Of a stretch of DNA of 41,014 nt, positions 31,025 to 36,819 are shown in pieces. The stretch is from IMG/VR virus record IMGVR_UViG_3300049789_000040, positions 1 to 41,014 of that record. One strand, 5' to 3'. The stretch is from a virus. The notes below the pieces were generated by a model that ran no database searches, was not told the DNA's origin, and saw only the letters and a list, made by a program, of their open reading frames with translations. Each line of letters opens with the position of its first letter. The first letter of the stretch is position 1. The position numbers and the translations under genes were made by a program.

Positions 31025-31385
31025 GAGCGCTCCCCACCACGCATGCGCAGGGGCTCTCGCCGCAGGTCGGACACTCCGGGACGAGGCAGCCCCCGCAGCC
31101 CTCGTCCTCCTCTTGGACGCGAGGGGCCGGAGAGAACTCCACACCGCCGCCCAGGGGGGGGGTAGCGGCGGGTGGAGGAGCGCCGCCGGCCACAACTCCG
31201 GCGGAGCTCAAGGTGTCGGGCTCGCCCGGGCTGAGCGGAACTTCGGAGGCCGCCCGGAGCTGGTCCCGGTGCAGCAGAACGTAGCGGAGGACCTCCGCAG
31301 GCAGCGTGTCTCCCGACCGCTCTAGCCCGAGGTCGATGAAGTCCGCCTCCCGGCCGTAGGCCAGCTTTCGCGCGAGCTCGCTCAC
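31017..31385 (-). CDS. Small Cys-rich protein (122 aa)
   Basis: A 122-aa protein. N-terminal half is helical (MSELARKLAYGREADFIDL). C-terminal part carries seven Cys in CGGCLVPECPTCGESPCAC, consistent with a compact zinc-binding end. GTG start at 31385 overlapping the 55-aa gene stop (GTGA). A run of nine G on the plus strand (about 31154-31162) falls in its coding sequence (Pro codons) and could slip. Function unknown. Confidence 0.55.
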   Translation of the reverse strand: MSELARKLAYGREADFIDLGLERSGDTLPAEVLRYVLLHRDQLRAASEVPLSPGEPDTLSSAGVVAGGAPPPAATPPLGGGVEFSPAPRVQEEDEGCGGCLVPECPTCGESPCACVVGSAHE

Positions 31386-31549
31386 CGGGCACCTCCCGCC
31401 AAAGGTGCAGGCTGCGCCTTTGGTCCGAGTGCGCCCCGGGGCGCAAACAGAGCCGCCGTCCGCGCGCGCTCATCACGATGGCGCCGGCAGACGCACCAGG
31501 GCGTGTCGTAGCAGTGGCCCACGGGCGGGGTGATCGGGCGCTCGTCCAT
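31382..31549 (-). CDS. Small Cys/His protein (55 aa)
   Basis: A 55-aa protein with HCYDTPWCVCRRH near the start (C-x5-C-x-C-x2-H, possible zinc site) and the palindrome-encoded peptide PKAQPAPLAG near the end (palindrome copy C). ATG at 31549 with AGGAGG 8 bp upstream, a strong ribosome site; GTGA overlap with the next gene. Confidence 0.55.
   Translation of the reverse strand: MDERPITPPVGHCYDTPWCVCRRHRDERARTAALFAPRGALGPKAQPAPLAGGAR
31399..31423. repeat. 25-bp dispersed palindrome, copy C
   Basis: CCAAAGGTGCAG-GCTGCGCCTTTGG, the most symmetric copy, with only one mismatched pair between arms besides the central base. Lies near the 3' end of the 55-aa gene and encodes P-K-A-Q-P-A-P-L there. 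Confidence 0.8.
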
Positions 31550-31651
31550 CTACCGGCCCTCCTGGGTAGCAGAGCGACGCTCGAGGACACTGCGCGTCTC
31601 TTCCTCGAGGGCCTCGACGACGATGGCGAGGTTCCTCATGGTGTCGAGCAT
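31550..31651 (-). CDS. Micro-ORF, 33 aa (possible)
   Basis: A 33-aa frame (MLDTMRNLAIVVEALEEETRSVLERRS...), helical. Its second Met (31639) overlaps the upstream stop as ATGA and its stop TAG abuts the next start (TAGATG), so coupling is possible on both sides. No good ribosome site. Marginal; the alternative is a plain linker in the mRNA. Confidence 0.35.
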   Translation of the reverse strand: MLDTMRNLAIVVEALEEETRSVLERRSATQEGR

Positions 31652-32004
31652 GGACCCGAGTTGATTGCCCTCCGCAGCCGCCAGTTCTCTAGGGCCCACG
31701 CACGCTGCTTCGGGTTGCCGGTGGTGACGCCGACGCGGCGGGCCATCTCCAGCAATGACCAGCGCCGCGCCTTTCGCTCCGCCTTGATGCGGGCGGCAAT
31801 GAGCGGGGCGATTGCCTGGGTGAATAGGATCGCGCCCTCGATGCGCTGTCGCTGCACCCGGATTCCGTGTCGGGTCCGCAGAAGCAGGCGCTGTTCCTCG
31901 TACTTGTCCTCGAACGTGCCGATCACCTTGGCGCCGTTCTCCAGGCGCGTGCCGATGGCCGGCGCCTCCTCCTTCACTGCATGCAGGGGTCGTGCTGCGC
32001 CCAT
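31636..32004 (-). CDS. First gene of minus block, possible HTH protein (122 aa)
   Basis: A 122-aa basic protein. C-terminal half has IKAERKARRWSLLEMARRVGVTTGNPKQRAWALENWR (in parts), with a helix-turn-helix-like run (SLLEMARRVGV). It is the promoter-proximal gene of the minus block, facing the RHH gene across the operator. This suggests an early regulator. ATG at 32004 with GGAGGT about 6-7 bp upstream. The HTH reading is a visual guess; family not recognised. Confidence 0.5.
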   Translation of the reverse strand: MGAARPLHAVKEEAPAIGTRLENGAKVIGTFEDKYEEQRLLLRTRHGIRVQRQRIEGAILFTQAIAPLIAARIKAERKARRWSLLEMARRVGVTTGNPKQRAWALENWRLRRAINSGPCSTP

Positions 32005-32141
32005 CGAGTTACCTCCGGGGACTGCGCGTTTCCAGCCTCTGCCGACAGAGCCGAGCGTCAGAGGCAGTGCCCCGTGGGGATGCCCATCAGCAGGTGCTCG
32101 CGGTGCTGCGGTGCCAGGTCGGTTCGCGACCGGACACAGAC
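32005..32141 (-). promoter_or_regulatory. Leader of the minus-strand operon
   Basis: The region between the predicted minus-strand transcription start (about 32135) and the first gene (32004). It holds two exclusive stems: GCCTCTG (32035-32041) can pair with CAGAGGC (32059-32065), or CTCTG (32037-32041) with CAGAG (32046-32050). A CCCCGTGGGG stem follows. This might attenuate the operon, but the evidence is only symmetry. Confidence 0.3.
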
Positions 32142-32170
32142 GTTATACACGGTTGCCGCGGCATGCGCAA
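32142..32170 (-). promoter_or_regulatory. Predicted minus-strand promoter
   Basis: On the minus strand TTGCGC (32170-32165) is a -35-like box and TATAAC (32147-32142) a -10-like box, separated by 17 bp. It would start transcription near 32135 for the minus block. Overlaps the plus promoter and the inverted repeat. Confidence 0.6.
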
Positions 32171-32180
32171 CCGCGTATAA
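32143..32180. promoter_or_regulatory. Operator-like inverted repeat
   Basis: TTATACACGGTTGC (32143-32156) and GCAACCGCGTATAA (32167-32180) form a 14-bp inverted repeat with one mismatch around a 10-bp spacer. The two arms carry the -10 and -35 boxes of opposite promoters. It ends 7 bp before the RHH gene. RHH proteins bind as dimers of dimers to such repeats, so autorepression is likely. Confidence 0.75.
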
Positions 32181-32181
32181 G
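32153..32181 (+). promoter_or_regulatory. Predicted plus-strand promoter (leaderless)
   Basis: TTGCCG (32153-32158) and TATAAG (32176-32181) are 17 bp apart. The start would be near 32187-32188, on or beside the RHH start codon ATG at 32188, so the transcript is likely leaderless. No ribosome site precedes the ATG, which agrees. Confidence 0.65.
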
Positions 32182-32187
32182 TGGCGC

Positions 32188-32388
32188 ATGGCGAAACAGC
32201 GGACGGAGAAGAATCGGAGGAGCGGCACCATCACGGCGGTGTGGCTGCCTCCGGAGGACCGTGAGTACCTCACGCGCTCGGCTGCCGACGCGGGGATGAA
32301 CCTGTCTCAGGTGCTACGCCGCATCGTCCTCCGGGCGCGCACCGAGGGATGGGCGTTCGGGGATGCGCGGAGCCGGGGCGCGGCGTGA
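32188..32388 (+). CDS. Ribbon-helix-helix transcription regulator
   Basis: A 66-aa protein. The basic N-terminus is followed by a strand (SGTITAVWLPPE) and two helices (DREYLTRSAADAG, and LSQVLRRIVLRA), the Arc/CopG/MetJ ribbon-helix-helix layout, where the strand pair of a dimer reads DNA. The ATG lies 7 bp past a 14-bp inverted repeat with two overlapping promoters, so it most likely binds there and controls both directions. It is the first gene of the plus block; its stop overlaps the next start (GTGA). Whether it acts as the lysogeny repressor or as an early/late switch cannot be told from sequence. Confidence 0.75.
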   Translation: MAKQRTEKNRRSGTITAVWLPPEDREYLTRSAADAGMNLSQVLRRIVLRARTEGWAFGDARSRGAA

Positions 32389-33260
32389 AGGTGCGCCCGG
32401 TGGAGAAGCTGCGGATCCGCCGGCTGGGCGCGCGCGAGGTGACCGTGCTGGCGCGAACGAGCGGCGCTGGCCTGCCTCTGCTGCCGGACGACGGCGGCGC
32501 TGGAGGCGCTCCTGCGCCCCGCGGGAGCGGCGCGAAGGCTGCTCTGAAGCCGCCGCAGGAGCACCGCCAAGGCGCAGGAGCGCTGCGGAGGCGCAGATCT
32601 GCCACCGAAGTGCAGGCGGTGCAGGTGCAGCGGGGAAGTGCAGGCGATGCAGGAGCAGCAGCCAGGACGCCGCTCGCGAAGCTACGGTCGGCTACGGTGT
32701 CCGAAATCGGGCTTGATTCCGGCGCCTTCGCCAGCAAGAGATCAAGCAATACAAGCTGTGAGTCGGACGTTGCGGCGCCCGTAACCGCCCATCTTCCTGG
32801 GGTTTCGGCCCCGGATGGGCTTCAACGGCGCCCGCAACAGCCCGCTCAGCGTAGCCAGCGAGCTACGATTCGGGTCTGCGACGCCGCGGTCGCGGTTCTC
32901 CGGGAGACAGGAAACCCGGCGGTGATGGCCACGGACAGCGGCCTGCTTCACATGATCGCCGACCGCGCCGGCCGACCGCACAATGGGTTCCGCACCGAGA
33001 AGCTGATCCTCGACGCCCTCTCCAAGCAGCCTGGCGAGTTGGTGCCCGGGTACACACGCGCCTTCACGTGCCGCCGGCAGCGGACGCCCTGGCCGGCGGG
33101 GAACGCCCGGCGCGTCACCCTGACCGGGCGGACGCGGGAGCTCGGAGGTGGTAGCGGGAGCCGGTCGACGAACACCGCGCGGGAGTACCGCTGCGAGTTC
33201 GGGCACACCGGCTGGTCCAGGCACGTTGAACTCGCCGGGCGCGCGGGAGCGGTGCGCTGA
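32385..33260 (+). CDS. Hypothetical protein, uncertain model (291 aa)
   Basis: An open frame of 291 aa from a GTG (GTGA overlap with the RHH gene). The first 60 codons and the last 110 have high third-position GC; the middle (about 32580-32870) does not, uses rare codons (AGA, TCA, ACA) and is the low-GC structured segment described separately. The C-terminal part from ATG 32925 (MATDSGLLHMIADRAGR..., then CEFGHTGWSRH) looks like a separate real gene and has AGGA about 9 bp before. So this may be two genes with a non-coding segment between, or one gene with an insert. Function unknown. Confidence 0.4.
   Translation: MKVRPVEKLRIRRLGAREVTVLARTSGAGLPLLPDDGGAGGAPAPRGSGAKAALKPPQEHRQGAGALRRRRSATEVQAVQVQRGSAGDAGAAARTPLAKLRSATVSEIGLDSGAFASKRSSNTSCESDVAAPVTAHLPGVSAPDGLQRRPQQPAQRSQRATIRVCDAAVAVLRETGNPAVMATDSGLLHMIADRAGRPHNGFRTEKLILDALSKQPGELVPGYTRAFTCRRQRTPWPAGNARRVTLTGRTRELGGGSGSRSTNTAREYRCEFGHTGWSRHVELAGRAGAVR
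32690..32856 (+). ncRNA. Possible structured RNA with alternate hairpins
   Basis: The segment can form a closing stem (GGCTACGGTG 32690-32699 with CAGCGTAGCC 32847-32856, one mismatch). Inside it are (a) CCGAAATC/GATTCCGG (32701-32722), which excludes (b) GCTTGAT (32711-32717) with ATCAAGC (32741-32747), and (c) a long hairpin 32769-32838 (GTTGCGGCGCC with GGCGCC-C-GCAAC, plus CCCATC/GATGGG and GGGG/CCCC inner stems). GC content is clearly lower than around it. No known RNA family is recognised, and pairing was judged by eye. Confidence 0.35.
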
Positions 33261-33517
33261 TGGCCGCCGTGGAACCGACCCCCGGCGAAGTATGGGAGCC
33301 TCTCGATGGCATCCGCTCGGAGGAGGCGCTGGCCACGGCGCGCTTTCGCGTGCTGGAGGTCTGCAAGCGCTTCGTCTGGGTGCGCGGGCTGCGGTCCGGG
33401 CGCCGGCGGGCCATCGCCCGCGAGCGCTTCCGAGACCCGAGCCCCTACCGGACCGGCTACCGAGTGGTGGAGTCCGGGCCGGTGGACCCTCCCTCCAGCA
33501 CCGAGGACGGTCCATGA
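33260..33517 (+). CDS. Small phage protein (85 aa)
   Basis: An 85-aa protein with a GEVWEPLDG start and RFRVLEVCKRFVWVRGLRSGRRR, like small beta-rich phage proteins (PGxVW type). It starts at ATG overlapping the upstream stop (TGATG), and its stop overlaps the next start (ATGA). Function unknown. Confidence 0.55.
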   Translation: MAAVEPTPGEVWEPLDGIRSEEALATARFRVLEVCKRFVWVRGLRSGRRRAIARERFRDPSPYRTGYRVVESGPVDPPSSTEDGP

Positions 33518-34491
33518 AGTACCTGGTGCACGTCGATGGCAACCTGCCGAACTTGGCCTTGATGCGCCTGAGCACCTACTTCCGATCGCGTGGTGAGGAG
33601 GTGCGGCTAGTACGCGGCACCGGCCAGCGCCAGCTTTGGGATCCGCCCGGAGAGGTCTACGCCTCCTCCATCTTCGACTTCTCCGGCGCACGGCGCCGCG
33701 CCATCGACGCGGAGTGGAGTGCCTGGGGTCCGGTTCGCTGGGGCGGGACCGGCGTCCGGGTGGAGTCCTCCCTCGCCGATCTGGACGCGGAAGTTGATTG
33801 GGAGGCGATCGCTCCGGACTACTCGCTGTATCCCGGCGAGGAGCGCTCCATCGGCTTCACCCAGCGGGGTTGCCGGCTCCGGTGCGGCTTCTGCGTCGTT
33901 CCGCGGAAGGAGGGCGCGGCACGGTCGGTTCGAACCGTCCCGGAGATCTGGCGTGGCGAGGGGAACCCGAAAAAGCTCCTCCTCCTCGACAACGACTTCT
34001 TCGGCCAGCCCGAGTGGCGCGCGCGTGTGGAGGAGATCCGCATCGGCAGGTTCAGCGTTTGCCTGAGTCAGGGCATCAACATCAGGATGGTGAACGAGGA
34101 GTCCGCCGCCGCCCTGGCCTCCATTGAGTATCGGGACAACGATTTCGAGCGCCGTCGGCTCTACACCGCGTGGGACAACCTGGGCGACGAGAAGGTATTT
34201 CGGCGCGGCGTAGAGCTACTGGAACGTGCCGGCGTCCCGCCGCGTCACCTCATGGTCTACATGCTGGTGGGTTACGCGCCGGCAGAGACATGGGAGCGCA
34301 TCTTCCACCGCTTCAACGCGTTGGTAGCACTGGGGTGCAGGCCCTACCCAATGGTGTTCGACGGGGCTGCCCGGCCTGACCTGAAGGCCTTCCAGCGGTG
34401 GGTGGTAATGGGGCTCTATCGCTCTTGCGCCTGGCGCGACTACCGCGACGCCCGCCTTGTCGGCGTTCAGCGCGGCGAGGTCAGCCCATGA
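33514..34491 (+). CDS. Radical SAM protein
   Basis: A 325-aa protein with the radical SAM cluster motif C-x3-C-x2-C (CRLRCGFC, Cys120, 124, 127) that holds a 4Fe-4S cluster. The N-terminal 110 residues (LPNLALMRLSTYFRSRGEEVRLV) look like the cobalamin-binding-like domain found in front of some radical SAM enzymes, but a DxHxxG motif is not visible. The rest is the TIM-barrel part. It would use SAM radical chemistry, perhaps on a nucleic acid or a small molecule; the substrate is unknown. It is part of the small-gene plus block. Confidence 0.8.
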   Translation: MKYLVHVDGNLPNLALMRLSTYFRSRGEEVRLVRGTGQRQLWDPPGEVYASSIFDFSGARRRAIDAEWSAWGPVRWGGTGVRVESSLADLDAEVDWEAIAPDYSLYPGEERSIGFTQRGCRLRCGFCVVPRKEGAARSVRTVPEIWRGEGNPKKLLLLDNDFFGQPEWRARVEEIRIGRFSVCLSQGINIRMVNEESAAALASIEYRDNDFERRRLYTAWDNLGDEKVFRRGVELLERAGVPPRHLMVYMLVGYAPAETWERIFHRFNALVALGCRPYPMVFDGAARPDLKAFQRWVVMGLYRSCAWRDYRDARLVGVQRGEVSP

Positions 34492-34691
34492 GCGCTCCCG
34501 CACCCTCGGAGCCGGTTCCCGTCGGCGCCCGGCCCGGCTGGTGGTGGCGCTTGGGCGGGCGGGGCATGGTGGCCCACCGCTTCGTGGACACCGAGCCCGC
34601 CTGCGGGGAGCCGTCCGGGCCCAGGCAGTGGACGCGGGCGCCAGCGACGGCGAAGGTCTGCCCCGGGTGCCTCGGGAGGCCGATGCGGTGA
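34488..34691 (+). CDS. Small Cys protein (67 aa)
   Basis: A 67-aa protein with a WWWRLGG start region, ACG in the middle and VCPGCLG near the end (CxxC), a possible zinc site. It starts at ATG 34488 (ATGA with the radical SAM stop), stop overlaps the next GTG. Function unknown. Confidence 0.5.
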   Translation: MSAPAPSEPVPVGARPGWWWRLGGRGMVAHRFVDTEPACGEPSGPRQWTRAPATAKVCPGCLGRPMR

Positions 34692-34933
34692 GCAACTACC
34701 GCGGGCAGAAGCCGAAGCGCGTCCGCGCCGAGTCGGGCCCGTTCGTCACCTGCCCGTTCTGCGGGTACAGCGGCGTCCACATTCACAACCCCGGTCGGTG
34801 GTGCGCCGGCTGCTTCACCAAGTACGAGGTCAGCCCGAAGTGGGTGACGTTCGACCCGAACATGGGAGCCCGCAGCGAAGGTGAGGCGTGGGCCATCGCC
34901 CTCGCCAAGGTGGGCGGAGCCCGACTCGGATGA
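34688..34933 (+). CDS. Small zinc-ribbon-like protein (81 aa)
   Basis: An 81-aa protein with two CxxC-type pairs, TCPFCGYSG and WCAGCF, spaced as in zinc ribbons. GTG start at 34688 (GTGA with the previous stop); the stop overlaps the next ATG. Function unknown; may bind nucleic acid. Confidence 0.55.
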   Translation: MSNYRGQKPKRVRAESGPFVTCPFCGYSGVHIHNPGRWCAGCFTKYEVSPKWVTFDPNMGARSEGEAWAIALAKVGGARLG

Positions 34934-35130
34934 GCGCGCGAGAGGAGAAGCTGGAGCTGGCCTCGAAGCGGACGACCGCCGGACCGGCGCGGTGCACGTT
35001 GGCCCAGCTCCGCGCACGGTGGGGCTGCATCACCCGTCCGGAGAAGCTTTGGGTGGGCGCGGAGGTGGTGAAGGCGACGATGGACGGGCTGGAGGGCGTG
35101 GAGGGTGACGAGCCTCACCGGCCTGGCTGA
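34930..35130 (+). CDS. Small protein (66 aa)
   Basis: A 66-aa protein (MSAREEKLELASKRTT...), with RWGCITRPEKLWV. ATGA overlap with the upstream gene. Function unknown. Confidence 0.5.
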   Translation: MSAREEKLELASKRTTAGPARCTLAQLRARWGCITRPEKLWVGAEVVKATMDGLEGVEGDEPHRPG

Positions 35131-35166
35131 TGAGCAGGTACACCTGGAGAGAACTGGAGGAGCGAC

Positions 35167-35739
35167 GTGAGCGAGGAGCAGATTCGTTTCGGTGGTCCAG
35201 CGGAGTGCGAGGCACGGTGTTCGGAGTGCGGGCCCGAGGCGATGGTGAGGAAGGACGCGCCCGGCCTGTCCTCGCTGGAGCGCTTCATCGCGGGCCACCA
35301 CTTCAACGAGGCCATGATCGCCTTCGCAGACGACTTCGGCCAGGAGGATGCGGAGCCGAAGAAGCTCGGCATCGAGAGCTGGTACGACTGCATGCATTGC
35401 CCGACGGCATGGGTGGAGGACCTGCCCGAGCCGGATGAGGAGCAGGGCACCGAGAAGCACTACCGGGACATGAACAACGAGGAGCGCCTGGCCGCCTTCG
35501 ACGCGATGCTGGCAGAGGAGAAGCGCCGCTGCGGCGAGAACACCTCCAACCTCCGCGCCTCGCTGGTGATTGGCGTCCGCCACTTCATCCACCCCTTCGC
35601 CTACGACTCGGGCCGGGAGTTCATGCGCCGGGCGGCGGCGGCCTGCGGGGCCGCGCTGGACTCCGATGGCGTCTGGGCGCCGTGCCGGGGCGAGCTCTGG
35701 CTGCGCGAGGTGCTGGCCCAGCCGGAGGGTGGAGCATGA
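35167..35739 (+). CDS. Hypothetical protein with Cys pairs (190 aa)
   Basis: A 190-aa protein with Cys near the N-terminus (CEARCSECG), a DCMHC pair in the middle, and a helical C-terminal part. The Cys could bind zinc. GTG start at 35167 with GGAGGAG 5 bp away. Function unknown. Confidence 0.55.
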   Translation: MSEEQIRFGGPAECEARCSECGPEAMVRKDAPGLSSLERFIAGHHFNEAMIAFADDFGQEDAEPKKLGIESWYDCMHCPTAWVEDLPEPDEEQGTEKHYRDMNNEERLAAFDAMLAEEKRRCGENTSNLRASLVIGVRHFIHPFAYDSGREFMRRAAAACGAALDSDGVWAPCRGELWLREVLAQPEGGA

Positions 35740-35867
35740 ACGAGCAGCAGCGGCTGGCCTATGAGAACCCGATGGCGCTGGCTGGTGGCGCCTTGCCCCC
35801 GAAGTTCATTCGGAGCGCGCGCGTTGGGCGGTTCGGCTATTTCGTCGGGCTCTCCCTCAACAAGTGA
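35736..35867 (+). CDS. Small protein (43 aa)
   Basis: A 43-aa protein (MNEQQRLAYENPMALAGGALPPK...), ATGA overlap with the upstream stop. Function unknown. Confidence 0.45.
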   Translation: MNEQQRLAYENPMALAGGALPPKFIRSARVGRFGYFVGLSLNK

Positions 35868-35876
35868 GTGGACGCC

Positions 35877-36380
35877 ATGGGCGGCCGGCCCGTGTGGCTG
35901 GCGAGCTGCAGCGTCCGGGACCTCCGGCGGGAGGACCCCATCACCCGCGGGGCGCTCCTGGTCACGACGGACCGCTGGTCTCTCCTCGTCCGAGTGGAGG
36001 CGGAGCGCCAGTGCCGACTCGCGCTCGCCGGTGTGGGGGACGAGCTGCTCCAGCGCTGCTTTCGGATGTGCATCACCCTCTGCGTCCATCGGGCGATCAC
36101 TCCGGCGGAGGAGGCGGGCCTGCCGAGCACCTGGACCTGCGCGGCACCGCGGGACTTGGCGGGCGTGCCCTTGGAGGTCCTCTGGCAGACGCCGGCCGTC
36201 CCGCGCGTCCCCTCCGCTGAGCCCTGCCGGGCACCGCGGAAGCTCCTGGTCCACGGCCTGGAGCACCTCGGGGCGTTCATCCCCGAGGGCTGCGGGGAGT
36301 GCGACACCTGCCGGGCGCGGCTCCAGGTCCAGGCGGAGGCGATAGAGCGCTGGCGGGCCGCCGGTGAGCCGGCACCATGA
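35877..36380 (+). CDS. Cys-rich hypothetical protein (167 aa)
   Basis: A 167-aa protein with scattered Cys and a C-terminal GCGECDTCRARLQ (C-x2-C-x2-C, possible zinc). An in-frame GTG 9 bp upstream could also start it; the ATG is my choice. The stop overlaps the next ATG. Function unknown. Confidence 0.5.
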   Translation: MGGRPVWLASCSVRDLRREDPITRGALLVTTDRWSLLVRVEAERQCRLALAGVGDELLQRCFRMCITLCVHRAITPAEEAGLPSTWTCAAPRDLAGVPLEVLWQTPAVPRVPSAEPCRAPRKLLVHGLEHLGAFIPEGCGECDTCRARLQVQAEAIERWRAAGEPAP

Positions 36381-36778
36381 GGGTGGGCCTGCAGGAGCTG
36401 CGGCGGCGCGCGGTGAAGGGCCGCTGCCTCTGCTGTCCGCGGGCGGCGCGCGCCCGCGCTCTCCTCTGCGGCCTGCCCGAGTGCAATCGGCTCTACCTGC
36501 GAGCCTGGCACGTCGACAACCGGCGGGCCCATCCCGAGCGCTACGGGGACGCCTTCTACCGCGCGAAGGAGGCCGCTTCCCGCCGCCGCCACGCCGCTTG
36601 CTCGCCCTGCGCGCCCTCCAGAGCCGCTGCGCCGGCGCGACCGGCAGGCTCCCCGCCGTCGAGGGGCTACTACGTGGCGACCACCGTCCCCCTGCTGGGC
36701 AGCGGCGAGAGCTACGCCGCGTTCTGCCGGCGGGTCGAGCGCGGGTGGTTGCGGATGGAGCAGGACCGGCGAGGTTGA
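36377..36778 (+). CDS. Small Cys/His protein (133 aa)
   Basis: A 133-aa basic protein with CLCCPRAARARALLCGLPEC (read in two parts) and WHVDNRRAH: a C-x-C-C...C...C layout, possible zinc-knuckle protein. ATGA with the upstream gene; the stop abuts palindrome copy D. Function unknown. Confidence 0.55.
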   Translation: MRVGLQELRRRAVKGRCLCCPRAARARALLCGLPECNRLYLRAWHVDNRRAHPERYGDAFYRAKEAASRRRHAACSPCAPSRAAAPARPAGSPPSRGYYVATTVPLLGSGESYAAFCRRVERGWLRMEQDRRG

Positions 36779-36803
36779 CCAAAGGAGCGGGCTGCGCCTT
36801 TGG
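36779..36803. repeat. 25-bp dispersed palindrome, copy D
   Basis: CCAAAGGAGCGG-GCTGCGCCTTTGG directly after the stop of the 133-aa gene. With flanking bases it forms a perfect 9-bp stem (GACCAAAGG/CCTTTGGTC, 36777-36805) and may act as a terminator or mRNA end before the IbrA-like gene. This is the only copy outside a reading frame. Confidence 0.75.
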
Positions 36804-36819
36804 TCGGAGGGGCCTTCTT

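Noticed and set aside
31867-32388. Longer (173-aa) version of the RHH protein starting at 31867
   Set aside because: The extension would cross the operator and both promoters and run antisense to the first minus-strand gene; the short start fits the promoter position.
32769-32838. Integron attC site
   Set aside because: The hairpin has GTTG and CAAC at the outer ends, the reverse of the attC core order, and there is no cassette structure or integrase.
35130-35438. 102-aa plus-strand frame with TGATG overlap
   Set aside because: It overlaps the better-supported 190-aa gene, which has its own strong ribosome site and coding-like composition.
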